Origin: Ignavibacteriota bacterium
Lineage (GTDB): Bacteria; Bacteroidota; Ignavibacteria; Ignavibacteriales; Melioribacteraceae
Length of the DNA stretch: 64,000 bases
Direction: 5' to 3'
NCBI GenBank assembly: GCA_016708125.1
Contig: JADJGF010000001.1
Location: 434,001 to 498,000 of the forward strand
The notes under the pieces are model-generated. The model was given only the letters and a program-made list of their open reading frames with translations, was not told the DNA's origin and searched no databases. Every line of letters starts with the position of its first letter. Positions within the stretch are counted from its first letter, which is position 1. A program made the position numbers and the translations under genes. Positions 25,728-35,252 of this stretch are shown piece after piece.

Positions 25728-26219
25728 TTATTCAACAATTTCAACTAAGTCTTTTTCTAAAGTTTCATTCGGTGTTTCTATAATTCTTCCGATTTCTTCA
25801 TCATCTTCATAAATAATAAATGTCGGAACTAATTCTATTTCCAAATTTTCTGTTTCGTTTGATAAACCATTTTTTGTTCTATCAACATTTATAATTGTAA
25901 GATTATCGTCACAAAAGCCAATAGAATCAAGGATTTTTAAGAATCTTGGAACTTCCCTTCTACTATCGCTGCACCAAGTTCCCAAAACAATTTTAATTTT
26001 CGTATTAACTAATTTTGATTTATACTCACTAATTAAATTCGTATCTACTTTATAATTTTTATATTCAATATCAAACCAAATAGCAAAATTTGAATCTTTG
26101 AAAGCTTCTTTTGTTGAAACTCCAACTAACATTAATTTTTGAGTTTTTGCATCTTCAACTAATTTATAATTTTGCGCAAACAATGAAATAGCAATAAAAA
26201 AGAAAAAAATTATTTTCAT
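25728..26219 (-). CDS. Exported thioredoxin-fold protein with a single active-site cysteine
   Basis: A longer frame opens at 26288, but ATG 26219 is preferred because it follows a GGAAAT site and gives a signal peptide (MKIIFFFFIAISLFAQ). The mature part of about 145 residues has a thioredoxin-like fold. The active-site loop is TWCSDSRR with Cys about 83 and Ser in the fourth position, and the cis-Pro loop is LVPTF. A CxxS motif suggests monothiol redox or no disulfide chemistry. The family resembles thioredoxin-like proteins with a WCxDS motif. It lies 10 bases after nadK, probably co-transcribed. Confidence 0.75.
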   Translation of the reverse strand: MKIIFFFFIAISLFAQNYKLVEDAKTQKLMLVGVSTKEAFKDSNFAIWFDIEYKNYKVDTNLISEYKSKLVNTKIKIVLGTWCSDSRREVPRFLKILDSIGFCDDNLTIINVDRTKNGLSNETENLEIELVPTFIIYEDDEEIGRIIETPNETLEKDLVEIVE

Positions 26220-26229
26220 AAAATTTCCG

Positions 26230-27114
26230 TTAACATTTTGTATTTCTGATATCAATTCCCCAGTAAAGTTTTTTTCTGAGGATTTCAAAATAATGTTTTT
26301 GCAAACTGTGAACTAAATTTAAATCGTATTCACTTTTTGTAATTTCCAATACTGCCGTTGGTTTTAAATAACTTACTCTTTGTCCATCACAAATTACTTG
26401 CACATTTTGAAATGGTGAAAAAGATTTTATTACAACTTTTTGATTGCTCGAAATTACAAGCGGACGCATTGTTAAAGTATGCGGAGAAATTGGGCTAAGC
26501 GTAATTGCTTTTGTTTGCGGATTTACAATTGGTCCGCCGGTAGATAAAGAATATCCGGTTGATCCGGTTGGCGTTGCAATAATAATTCCATCTGCGGAAA
26601 ATGTACTAACGTGTTCATTATCAATTTCAATTGTTATTTCAATCATCTTTGGATATTTACCGCGATCAATTACAATATCATTTATTGCATATAAACTGTC
26701 ACTTTCTTCCGATAAACATTTACCTTGAAGTGTGTTTCGCTTTTCAATTATTAAATTTCCCTTTTGCAAATTTGTAATCAGATCATCAATTCTATCGGTA
26801 TCATATTCAGTGAGAAATCCGAGTTTGCCAAAATTAACACCAACCAAAGGAGTTTGTGTAAATCTTGAATGATAAGCAGTGTGCAGCAATGTTCCATCGC
26901 CGCCGATTGAAATTACAACATCACAATTTTTTGATAATTCTTCGTCGCTAAATAATGTAAAATTATTCCAATTAATTTCTAATTCATTTTCCGCTTTTAA
27001 CACAGAATTACTTAAAACAAATTGTATTTCCGCTTCAGAAAGTTTTTGTATAAATTCTTTTAAGAATTGTAATATTTCTTTTTTCTGATAATTTGGTGTT
27101 ATTCCAACAATCAT
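26230..27114 (-). CDS. nadK: NAD kinase
   Basis: The 294-residue cytosolic enzyme phosphorylates NAD to NADP. The diagnostic GGDGTLLHTA is at 71-80 with the catalytic Asp73. The NE motif appears as ND in the YAINDIVI block (about 138-145), and TPTGSTGYSLSTGGPIV follows. The length is usual. It lies downstream of the msbA-like gene with a 34-base gap. Confidence 0.96.
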   Translation of the reverse strand: MIVGITPNYQKKEILQFLKEFIQKLSEAEIQFVLSNSVLKAENELEINWNNFTLFSDEELSKNCDVVISIGGDGTLLHTAYHSRFTQTPLVGVNFGKLGFLTEYDTDRIDDLITNLQKGNLIIEKRNTLQGKCLSEESDSLYAINDIVIDRGKYPKMIEITIEIDNEHVSTFSADGIIIATPTGSTGYSLSTGGPIVNPQTKAITLSPISPHTLTMRPLVISSNQKVVIKSFSPFQNVQVICDGQRVSYLKPTAVLEITKSEYDLNLVHSLQKHYFEILRKKLYWGIDIRNTKC

Positions 27115-27148
27115 CTTATTACTTCTTTAATTGTTTGAGTAAATAATT

Positions 27149-29008
27149 TTATTCTAAATTTCTAAATTGTAATTCATACAATTTTCTGTACAAACCTTTT
27201 TCATCATTTAACAATTCTTGATGATTTCCTTGCTGAACTATTTTTCCTTTATCTAAAACTAAAATTCTATTTGCATTTCTAATTGTACTCAATCTATGTG
27301 CTATAACAAAAGTTGTACGTTCAGCCATAAGTCTTTCAATAGCTTCTTGAACCAACATTTCGGACTCATTATCAAGAGCCGATGTAGCTTCATCAAAAAT
27401 CATTATTGGCGGATTTTTTAAAAGTGCGCGCGCAATTGATAACCTTTGTCGCTGACCACCGGAAATTTTTGTTCCATGCTCGCCAATTACAGTTTCATAT
27501 TTATTTGGTATTTCCTCAATAAAATTATGGGCATTAGCAATTTTTGATACTTCAATTATTTTTTCAAGAGGATAATCTTTTAAACCATATGCAATATTTT
27601 TCTTAATCGATTCATTAAATAAAACTGTTTCTTGAGTTACAATTCCCATTAATTTTCTTAAACTTTCAAGAGAAATTTCTTTTGTATTAATTCCATCAAT
27701 TATAATTTTGCCGGAAGTAGGATCATAAAATCTTGGTATTAAATCTACAAAAGTTGTTTTACCGGCACCGCTTCCACCAACGAGTGCAATTATTTCTCCT
27801 TTATTAACTTTGAGTGAAATGTTATCCAAAACAATTTCATCAGAATCATCATATTTAAAAGTTACATTTTGGAATTCTAAACTTTCTTTAAATCCATCGA
27901 TGGTTATTGGGTTTGCAACATTTTTAATTTTTGGTTCAGTATCAATAACTTCAAAAATTCTATCACCGGCGGCAATTGCTTCTTGAATTCTATTATTTAC
28001 GGTTGCTAATGTTTTCATCGGAGGAATCATTTGGAAAACTGCTAACAAGAATCCTAAAAATTCACTTGCTTTCATTGTTTGATCAACCAATACTAAAATT
28101 CCACCATAATAAATAATTACAACACCAACCAAAACCGCAATAAATTCAGTACTTGGAGACGATATCGATTGTATTCTAATTTTCTTAAGAGCTAATTTAA
28201 AATAAGTTCTAGTGAAGTTCATGAATTTACTGTTTTCATAATCTTCCATTCCAAATGCTTTTACAATTTTTACACCCGTAATTGATTCTTGTAAAATAGA
28301 AGTAATGTTTCCCATTTCTTTCTGAAGCATTTTGGTTTGTCTTCTTAATTTAACTCCAATTGTTCCAATTACAGCTCCGGAAATAGGCAGAATAAATAGT
28401 GATACCAAAAACAGTTTCCAGCTAATCGAAATAGCAATTCCCATAAAAACTATAATTGTAACTGGTTCTCTAAAAAGACTTAAGAAAAAAATTGAAAAAC
28501 TATGCTGAACAACATTAACATCATTTGTAATTCTTGAAATTAAATCTCCGGTGCGTTCATTTTTAAAATAACTCATTGGTAATTTGTGCAAGTGTACATA
28601 AGCCGCATCTCTAATTTTTTTAATTGTACCCTGCTGTACATATGATAAATAGTAATCTTGCAAATAATCAAAAATTCCTTTAGCAAAAAAAGTTATTACA
28701 ATTAGAATACAAATTTTGAAAAGTATTTCTGTTGTATCACCCATAAAAATAAAGTTGTGAAATGAATCAGAAATTGAATTTATAAAATCTATAATAAATT
28801 GCGGCGTAAAACTATTTTGAAGATTTTGTTTTACAGAAGAAGTTTTTTCAACATTTCCGGATTGGTTAAAAAGTGTATCAAGCAAAGGAATTGACAAATA
28901 TACTGAAGCTCCGTGCATCAAAGAATAAAGAAATGTAAATAAAATTGCTAATATTAAATGTTTCCAAAAAGGAATAACAAAAGCTAAAATTCTTCTATAT
29001 GTATTCAA
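27149..29008 (-). CDS. msbA: MsbA-type ABC exporter (lipid A / lipid flippase)
   Basis: The 619-residue half-transporter has six N-terminal membrane helices (about 1-330) and a C-terminal nucleotide-binding domain. The latter has GGSGAGKTT (Walker A), SGGQRQRLSIARALL (signature) and IMIFDEATSALD (Walker B), then the H-loop IAHRLST. It probably flips lipid A-core to the periplasm as a homodimer. The start codon appears to be TTG 29008. Gene context next to the polysaccharide cluster supports LPS export, though a general lipid or drug exporter cannot be excluded by sequence alone. Confidence 0.87.
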   Translation of the reverse strand: MNTYRRILAFVIPFWKHLILAILFTFLYSLMHGASVYLSIPLLDTLFNQSGNVEKTSSVKQNLQNSFTPQFIIDFINSISDSFHNFIFMGDTTEILFKICILIVITFFAKGIFDYLQDYYLSYVQQGTIKKIRDAAYVHLHKLPMSYFKNERTGDLISRITNDVNVVQHSFSIFFLSLFREPVTIIVFMGIAISISWKLFLVSLFILPISGAVIGTIGVKLRRQTKMLQKEMGNITSILQESITGVKIVKAFGMEDYENSKFMNFTRTYFKLALKKIRIQSISSPSTEFIAVLVGVVIIYYGGILVLVDQTMKASEFLGFLLAVFQMIPPMKTLATVNNRIQEAIAAGDRIFEVIDTEPKIKNVANPITIDGFKESLEFQNVTFKYDDSDEIVLDNISLKVNKGEIIALVGGSGAGKTTFVDLIPRFYDPTSGKIIIDGINTKEISLESLRKLMGIVTQETVLFNESIKKNIAYGLKDYPLEKIIEVSKIANAHNFIEEIPNKYETVIGEHGTKISGGQRQRLSIARALLKNPPIMIFDEATSALDNESEMLVQEAIERLMAERTTFVIAHRLSTIRNANRILVLDKGKIVQQGNHQELLNDEKGLYRKLYELQFRNLE

Positions 29009-29083
29009 ATTTATTTACGTCTTAGTGTGTGATATGTAAAAATAGGCAAAGCTGAATAGGTAAACAAATAGATGAAATAAAAA

Positions 29084-30142
29084 CTATTTTATCGAAATTC
29101 CTTTCTTGGCTAAAAATAATTTAATTTTTTCTGACATAATTTTTGTGGCATTTCCATTAAAATTATCAATCATAATTTTTGAATGATGTTTTCTTTTTTC
29201 AGAAAGAAGATTTTTATTTTTTAATGAATTTGGTAAAATATTTATTAATTCTTCAAAAGAATTTACTCTAAATGAAATTTCATCCAACATATTAATAATT
29301 TTCAAATTTAATCGACCTTTTTCTTCAATTCTAAAAGTAATTATTGGCTTATCAAGTGTGCAGAATTCGGCAATAATTGAAGAAGAATCGCCAATTAAAA
29401 TATCTGCAAGTAATAAATAAGGAGCAGCTTTTTCATTTTCAATAAAATAAATATTATCCTCTGATTTAATTTTTTCAATAATGTTTTTTTCTGTAAATGA
29501 ATGAGCAGTTACCAAAATATTGTAATCATTTGTTAATAATCTTAATTTATCATACCATTTTGTAATTGCAGATAATTCCGATTTATTCCAAGTTGCCGAA
29601 AACAAAATAATTGGTTTACCATTATTAAATTTTAATTTTACTTTTAGATTTTCTAATTCGTCAAATGAAATTTGTCCATTATGCAAAACATCAATTTTAG
29701 GAAATCCGCCAACATCGCCAATTGTAATTCCAATCTCTTTTGCTTCATTCAACTCATTTTGCGATGTGAAAAAATACAAATCAAATTTATTGTATTTCTT
29801 TTTGCTAATAAAACTTTTAAAATTATAAGCTCCGTGTCGCATTCCAATTTTAATTATTTTTTTCGCGGGAAACATATGTAAAGAATGTCTCGCCATAAAT
29901 ACAACTTTGGGGTAAACCGGCCATAGTATTGACGAAACGCCATGTTCAAAAAGTTTTTCTTGCACATTTCTGTTTTTTGAAACTATAGTAATTTCTTCAA
30001 ATTCATTTAGAATTGGTTCGAATATTTCGTAATCAATAAAATCTGTACAATAAAAAACAATTGGGAAAGGATTAATTCTAGAATTTGTGAGATACCAAGC
30101 AATTGTATAAGGAATTTTTAATAATATTTCTGAAAATACCAT
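29084..30142 (-). CDS. CDP-glycerol glycerophosphotransferase-like protein
   Basis: The 352-residue protein matches the C-terminal catalytic fold of the Glyphos_transf family (TagB/TagF-like, GT-B shape). MRHGAYNFKS (about 101-110) corresponds to the conserved His-bearing loop, and GDSSSIIAEF (about 255-264) is the family's GDSSS-type phosphate-binding motif. Such enzymes transfer polyol phosphates or act as polysaccharide glycosyltransferases. In an LPS-making cell a phosphoglycerol or other decoration of the surface glycan is plausible. It is the last gene of the cluster and starts 3 bases after the ATP-grasp gene. Confidence 0.75.
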   Translation of the reverse strand: MVFSEILLKIPYTIAWYLTNSRINPFPIVFYCTDFIDYEIFEPILNEFEEITIVSKNRNVQEKLFEHGVSSILWPVYPKVVFMARHSLHMFPAKKIIKIGMRHGAYNFKSFISKKKYNKFDLYFFTSQNELNEAKEIGITIGDVGGFPKIDVLHNGQISFDELENLKVKLKFNNGKPIILFSATWNKSELSAITKWYDKLRLLTNDYNILVTAHSFTEKNIIEKIKSEDNIYFIENEKAAPYLLLADILIGDSSSIIAEFCTLDKPIITFRIEEKGRLNLKIINMLDEISFRVNSFEELINILPNSLKNKNLLSEKRKHHSKIMIDNFNGNATKIMSEKIKLFLAKKGISIK

Positions 30143-30145
30143 TGC

Positions 30146-31216
30146 TTAATTTTCTTTTTTTGAATGAATAAATTTTGTTAATCCGTAAGCAATTTCATTT
30201 TCAATAGTATTTTTACTTTTTATAAATTTCCATTCATCATTTTGATTTTGATAAAAACCTTCCGAAAGTATAAAAACATTTAAACCAAAATGTAGTGCTT
30301 GAAATTCAAAAGTATAAAATTGATTTTGCGATTCACAAATATCTATTGATAAAAACGGCGTGTCAAATTTATCATAAAATGATTTTGCATAATTTAAAAG
30401 TTGAACATCAACATCAAAATTAAAATCAAATTTTTTTGCACCACTTGCTCTAAAATCGTTATCTCTATTATGTCTTTTAGTAATATAATATTTATCGTAA
30501 ATAACTAAAATTCTGTAATCTGCTTTTAAGTTTGGGACAAATTCTTGCAGAATAAAATTATCCCTTTTAGTTACGTAATCTTTGTATTCGTAATAATCAA
30601 CTTTGTTATTATAATTTGGGTATAGTTTGTAACTTTTCTTTTTTCTAAAATATTTTCTTCTGAGCAAATCTATTTTAGTGAACAATCCAATTTTTTCAAA
30701 CTTGCTAAGTTTACTCACTAACTCATCTTTATTATTTACAAGGAAAACATTTTTTCCATTTGAGCCATTCACATGTTTCAATACAATCGGAAAAAATAAA
30801 TCGGAAAATTCAACTTGTGATTTATCATTGAAATAAAAACTCTTGAGAGAATCAACATTTAACTGTTTTCGCAAAAGTTCTTGATAGCCTTTGTTTTCAT
30901 GGCACAAAAGCAATTGGTAGGAAGGAATTATCAGATTATTAAAATAACTTAAATGTTGAATTAAATCTTTTATATAATCTCTTACATTTTCATTTTGACT
31001 AAAAGTGTAAAATATTATTGAATTTTCAATTCCAATATTTTTATTTATAACTTGCTGAAATTCATAGCTTTCAACCTTAAAACCATTTTTATTTAATTGA
31101 GTAATAATATTTTTTGTAACCATACTAACCCAAGGTTTTCTGGTTTGACCAAAAAAATTATTTTTCCCAGTAAGAAATACTATTTTGTTAAAATCAATTT
31201 GTTCTAAATTTATCAT
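30146..31216 (-). CDS. ATP-grasp fold protein of the surface-polysaccharide cluster
   Basis: The 356-residue protein has an ATP-grasp pattern. FPIVLKHVNGSNGKNV (about 143-158) is the lysine and glycine-rich loop, ILQEFVP (about 219-225) is the hinge, and DYRILVI, an Arg-bearing ASGAKKFDF and LSIDICESQNQFYTFE give the Mg/ATP-binding C-terminal lobe. Related enzymes ligate amino acids or modify sugars (RimK, MvdD or polyglutamylase-like), but I do not recognise a specific family. Its position between a heptosyltransferase-like gene and a glycerophosphotransferase-like gene suggests it adds a ligated group to the glycan. It overlaps the previous gene by 23 bases. Confidence 0.65.
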   Translation of the reverse strand: MINLEQIDFNKIVFLTGKNNFFGQTRKPWVSMVTKNIITQLNKNGFKVESYEFQQVINKNIGIENSIIFYTFSQNENVRDYIKDLIQHLSYFNNLIIPSYQLLLCHENKGYQELLRKQLNVDSLKSFYFNDKSQVEFSDLFFPIVLKHVNGSNGKNVFLVNNKDELVSKLSKFEKIGLFTKIDLLRRKYFRKKKSYKLYPNYNNKVDYYEYKDYVTKRDNFILQEFVPNLKADYRILVIYDKYYITKRHNRDNDFRASGAKKFDFNFDVDVQLLNYAKSFYDKFDTPFLSIDICESQNQFYTFEFQALHFGLNVFILSEGFYQNQNDEWKFIKSKNTIENEIAYGLTKFIHSKKEN

Positions 31217-32255
31217 TATTAAATAATTTTTGTTTTATTTCTTGATAAACATAATCCGGTTTTAAATCCAGCATACATTTAAAATGACCAAGCGGACATT
31301 TACTTCCGCCGTGTTTCCCACATGGACGGCAATCTAAATCAATCTCTAATATTTTATCATTTCCTCTATATGGATAAAATCCAAATTCTTTTACTGTTGG
31401 ACCAAATATAGCAATTACATCAGTCTTAACAGCATTTGCAATATGCATCGGTGCACTGTCATTTGATAAAAGTAAATTTAGATTTATAATTAGTGCCGCC
31501 GAATCAAGCAATGAAAGCTCTCCGGCTAAATTATGAATTTTCATTTTATTAATTTCAACAATTTCATTGCAAAGAATTTTATCTTCTTTTCCGCCGATTA
31601 AATAAATTTCAATATCATCGTCATTCATTAATTTTAAAAGTTCTTTAAAATATTCTTTCGGCCATTGTTTTGTAAATTGTGCAGAACTGGGTGCAATTCC
31701 TATTTTGAATCTACTCATTGAATTATTTAAAATGGAATTAATCTTTACTTCTTCCTTTTCACTATAAAATAATTCTGTATCATCATTCAAGGATTTATAA
31801 CCAAAAGGTTCCAACAATCGCAACACGCGTTTACGCAAATGTAAACCTTTGACTAATTTAATTGTATGTGTGAGTAATTTTTGTCGAGGATATCCAATTC
31901 TAATTTTTATTTTTCCAATCAGCATCAATATTGAAGAGGTTAAAGAGCTTTGAACCGATATTGCCGCATCATATTTTTCAATATACAATTTGTATGAAAT
32001 TTTAATGAAAGAAATAATTCTCGATGTAAATTTTTTCTTATCAAATTCTATTATGTTATTTACATGCGGATTATACCTAAACAAATTGCTTGTCTGTGGA
32101 ATTACCAAAATGTCAAGAATTGAGTTTGGATAAATATCTTTTATTGCTCTTAAAATTGGAGTACTTAAAATTGCATCACCAATAAATGCAGTTTGAATTA
32201 CGAGGATTTTTTTAATTGATTTTTTTTCAATCTCATTTAATAATAATTCTGGCAT
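31194..32255 (-). CDS. Glycosyltransferase family 9 (ADP-heptose:LPS heptosyltransferase-like)
   Basis: The 353-residue GT-B protein opens with ILVIQTAFIGDAILSTPILRA, shortened here to its key part VIQTAFIGD, the WaaF/WaaC N-terminal loop. The C-terminal part has the SNDSAPMHIANAVKTDVIAIFGPT region that binds the nucleotide sugar. A Cys-rich tail is present: DLDCRPCGKHGGSKC plus one further Cys. It probably adds heptose to the LPS inner core. Confidence 0.88.
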   Translation of the reverse strand: MPELLLNEIEKKSIKKILVIQTAFIGDAILSTPILRAIKDIYPNSILDILVIPQTSNLFRYNPHVNNIIEFDKKKFTSRIISFIKISYKLYIEKYDAAISVQSSLTSSILMLIGKIKIRIGYPRQKLLTHTIKLVKGLHLRKRVLRLLEPFGYKSLNDDTELFYSEKEEVKINSILNNSMSRFKIGIAPSSAQFTKQWPKEYFKELLKLMNDDDIEIYLIGGKEDKILCNEIVEINKMKIHNLAGELSLLDSAALIINLNLLLSNDSAPMHIANAVKTDVIAIFGPTVKEFGFYPYRGNDKILEIDLDCRPCGKHGGSKCPLGHFKCMLDLKPDYVYQEIKQKLFNNDKFRTN

Positions 32256-32257
32256 TT

Positions 32258-33349
32258 TTATTTCAATAATAAATCGTTATAAAGTTTCTTGTATTGCTCA
32301 ATATTTTTATCGATAGAATAATTTACGGAATCTTTCTTTGCATTTTCAGAAACTAATTTTCTAAGTACCTTATTCTCAATTAGTTCAATAATTGCTTTTG
32401 ATAAATCATTTGGATTTTTTGGTTCAACTAAAATTCCGTTATGATAATTTTTAATTAACTCCGGAATTCCTCCGGTATTTGTTGCAACAATCGTAAGCCC
32501 AATAGACATAGCATCAATAATTGAGGTCCCCAATCCTTCTTTTTTTGATGACAATACAAATAAATCAAAAATTTTTAAATACATTCCAATATCGTTTTGA
32601 AATCCCACAAAATAAATATCATAATAAATATTTAATTTTCTGGCAATATTTTCAATTTCATTCTTTAATGGACCATCGCCAACAATACATAATTTTGCAT
32701 TTTCATATTTTGCTTTAACAATTTTAAATGCTTTTAATAAATTAGGATAATCTTTATGTCCCGCAAAAGCTGCAACTGTGCCGATTAAAAATGTATCAGA
32801 ATTATTTTTCAAAGTTTTCATTAATTTATCATCAACTGAAATATTATCAAATTTATTTACGTCTGTTCCACTTCTAATTGATAATAGCTTATTTTCATCT
32901 ATTCCATCTTCCATTAAAACTTTCTTTATAAATTCAGATATGCAAACAATCTTATCGACCTTTTTATTTGAATATTTTAATTTACTTAAAATATTTTTTC
33001 TAATATGAAAATCAACTCTTCTAACTGCAATTAGTTTTAATTTTGAATAAAATAATTTAGCAATAATTGCAATAGTTAGAGCATGTGCCGAATGGGCTTG
33101 AATTATATCAATTGTATTAGCTTTGCATAGTTTTGAAATTTTGTATGCAGAAAATAAATCAAGTTCACCTAAAATGTTTATTTCAATAAAGGGAAGATTT
33201 TTTTCTATGCAGCGATTCTTTATTTCAGAATTTTTATTACAAATTAATAACGATGATATTCCTTGTTTAATTAAACCTTCGTGAAGGTATAAAACTTGCT
33301 GCTGCCCGCCTCGCCAATATTTCTCGGTATCAACGTGAAGAATATTCAT
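32258..33349 (-). CDS. Glycosyltransferase family 4
   Basis: The 363-residue GT-B protein has the N-terminal loop YWRGGQQQVL and the C-terminal donor-site pattern EGLGTSIIDAMSIGLTIVATNTGG, whose EGLG and DAM-x-G-L elements match GT4 E-x7-E motifs. It should transfer a sugar from a nucleotide donor at the cytoplasmic face. The sugar is not predictable. It overlaps the upstream GT2 gene by 20 bases. Confidence 0.88.
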   Translation of the reverse strand: MNILHVDTEKYWRGGQQQVLYLHEGLIKQGISSLLICNKNSEIKNRCIEKNLPFIEINILGELDLFSAYKISKLCKANTIDIIQAHSAHALTIAIIAKLFYSKLKLIAVRRVDFHIRKNILSKLKYSNKKVDKIVCISEFIKKVLMEDGIDENKLLSIRSGTDVNKFDNISVDDKLMKTLKNNSDTFLIGTVAAFAGHKDYPNLLKAFKIVKAKYENAKLCIVGDGPLKNEIENIARKLNIYYDIYFVGFQNDIGMYLKIFDLFVLSSKKEGLGTSIIDAMSIGLTIVATNTGGIPELIKNYHNGILVEPKNPNDLSKAIIELIENKVLRKLVSENAKKDSVNYSIDKNIEQYKKLYNDLLLK

Positions 33350-34094
33350 TATGCTTTTGCCAAACTTTAATATACTTTAGGTAAACTCCAATTGCTGAAT
33401 GCAGACTTAACAAAAAACCAATTTTTCCATCAAGAAAACCTTTTTGTAAAAAATACATTTTCATGAATTTATTAATACCAAAAAATATCGAACTTATTAT
33501 TGAATATTTTTTCTCTTCAGAAATATTTTCAATTGCCAAATCCGAATATCGGTTCATTTTAGAAATGTGCAAACTCAATGTAGGATAAGTATAATGAAGC
33601 AGCGGTTCATATATTTTTGTTTTCTCACCATTTAAAACAACTGATTCATGAACTAAATTGTCATTAAAATTTCCAAAATTTCTATTGAATAATCTTGATG
33701 GAAAATCTTTATCCCAACCGCAATAATTAATTTCCTTTCCAAGATAATATGATTTTCGTTTAATGTTGTAGCCGTTAAACATTGGGTTTACTAAAATATT
33801 CTCAATTTTTTTTTTAAGCTCATCAGTTACAACTTCGTCGGAATCAATCGAAAGTATCCAATCATTGGAAGAATTATCTACGGCAAATTTTTTAGTTATG
33901 CCAAAACCTTTCCATTCGGTTTGAAATATTTTGCAATTATATTTTTTGCAAATTTCAATTGTTCCGTCAGTTGAGAAAGAATCAACAACAATAATTTCAT
34001 CAACCCATAATAATGATTTTAAACATCGTTCAATGTTTGCTTCTTCATTATTTGTAATAATTGTTGCGGATATTTTATTTTCTCTTTTTGACAT
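33330..34094 (-). CDS. Glycosyltransferase family 2 (WaaE/KdtX-like)
   Basis: The 254-residue protein has a GT-A fold: ITNNEEANIERCLKSL, then VDEIIVVDSFSTDGT and the metal-binding DSDE (about 80-83). This pattern matches the LPS core beta-1,4-glucosyltransferase group (WaaE/KdtX). It likely extends the inner core. It belongs to the continuous leftward cluster. Confidence 0.87.
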   Translation of the reverse strand: MSKRENKISATIITNNEEANIERCLKSLLWVDEIIVVDSFSTDGTIEICKKYNCKIFQTEWKGFGITKKFAVDNSSNDWILSIDSDEVVTDELKKKIENILVNPMFNGYNIKRKSYYLGKEINYCGWDKDFPSRLFNRNFGNFNDNLVHESVVLNGEKTKIYEPLLHYTYPTLSLHISKMNRYSDLAIENISEEKKYSIISSIFFGINKFMKMYFLQKGFLDGKIGFLLSLHSAIGVYLKYIKVWQKHNEYSSR

Positions 34095-34104
34095 AATTCA
34101 AAAT

Positions 34105-35250
34105 TTAATTGCTATTAAAATTAAAGATTTTTCTTAATTCCTTTGCGCGATTTATCCACAAATATTTTTTTGCATAAATAAATATTTCATTCCGCATTTC
34201 ATCAATTCTGTTTGGATTTAGAATTAATTCATCTATTCTATCCGCAAGTTCATTTATGTTTCCATTTCGAAAAAATAATCCGGTTTTATTTTCTACAATT
34301 AATTCGCGAGTAGTTGGTAAATCGCTTGCAATTACTGGAATGCAAAAACTATAATAATCAAATAATTTTAAGGGCGATGTTAAATATTTATTAAAAAAAG
34401 TTTTTTCCAACGGAACTATTCCGATTGCAGTTTTCTTTAAATATTCCTTTAATTCAATTTTATTAATCCATCCGGTTATTTTAACCAAGGATGAATCATA
34501 ATTTTCATCAGCAAAATTTTGAATTGCGTCAATTTCAGATTTTGTTTTTCCGCCTATTATTAATAAATATGGTTTTGATTTAGCTAAAGACGCAGCCTTA
34601 ATTAATTGAATAACTCCTTTGTGCTTATCCAGCGAGCCGATATAAGTTATATATTTTTTCTCTTGATTTATATTTTCTAAATTTTGAAGACCAGTTCGTG
34701 CAAGATGGATTTTGGTGTTTGGAAATTTATTTTCGTACAATTCTTTCTGCGAATTCTGAAGACAGATTACTCCATCAATTTGAGGGATATATTTGTTTTC
34801 AATTTTTTCAATTTTCTTTTTCTTTTTTTTATTTATGTCCTCACGCAATTTTGTATCCGCATAAAAATCATGTGATTCAAAAAAAACTTTTACATTGTAT
34901 TTTAATTTAATCTTCATTAAATATTTTAGAAAAGTTGGATTCCGCGAAATTACAACATCAATTCTATTTTGCTCAATCAGAATTTTCAATTTGTTAAAAA
35001 TTATTTTATAGTAAAAAATATTAGAATTAAAAATCCATGAATAATTAATTCTTTCAATAAATAAATTTTTAGGAATTGTTAAATCAAATTCTTGTGAAAT
35101 AATTTCATCTGATGTTTTTTCAGAATTATTTTTTACAAACAAAAAACATTCGTCAAATTCTTGTGCAAGTGCGATTGCATTATTTGTTACAAAGGTAAAA
35201 CTCGGTGAGTTGGAAGGCCATTTCCCAGTATGTACATAAGCAATTTTCAT
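34105..35250 (-). CDS. Glycosyltransferase family 4
   Basis: The 381-residue GT-B protein has an N-terminal HTGKWPSNSPSF loop, the acceptor-site HDFYA element, ITYIGSLDKHKGV opening the donor domain and SPLKLFDYYSFCIPVIASD near the donor site. Its role is sugar transfer in the same glycan. No specific sugar is inferred. Confidence 0.85.
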   Translation of the reverse strand: MKIAYVHTGKWPSNSPSFTFVTNNAIALAQEFDECFLFVKNNSEKTSDEIISQEFDLTIPKNLFIERINYSWIFNSNIFYYKIIFNKLKILIEQNRIDVVISRNPTFLKYLMKIKLKYNVKVFFESHDFYADTKLREDINKKKKKKIEKIENKYIPQIDGVICLQNSQKELYENKFPNTKIHLARTGLQNLENINQEKKYITYIGSLDKHKGVIQLIKAASLAKSKPYLLIIGGKTKSEIDAIQNFADENYDSSLVKITGWINKIELKEYLKKTAIGIVPLEKTFFNKYLTSPLKLFDYYSFCIPVIASDLPTTRELIVENKTGLFFRNGNINELADRIDELILNPNRIDEMRNEIFIYAKKYLWINRAKELRKIFNFNSN

Positions 35251-35252
35251 TT

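Noticed and set aside
29084..30142. Teichoic acid synthesis gene suggesting a Gram-positive host
   Set aside because: The window has lpxB, lpxK, a LolA-like protein and heptosyltransferase-like genes, so the host is Gram-negative; the family also serves other polysaccharides.
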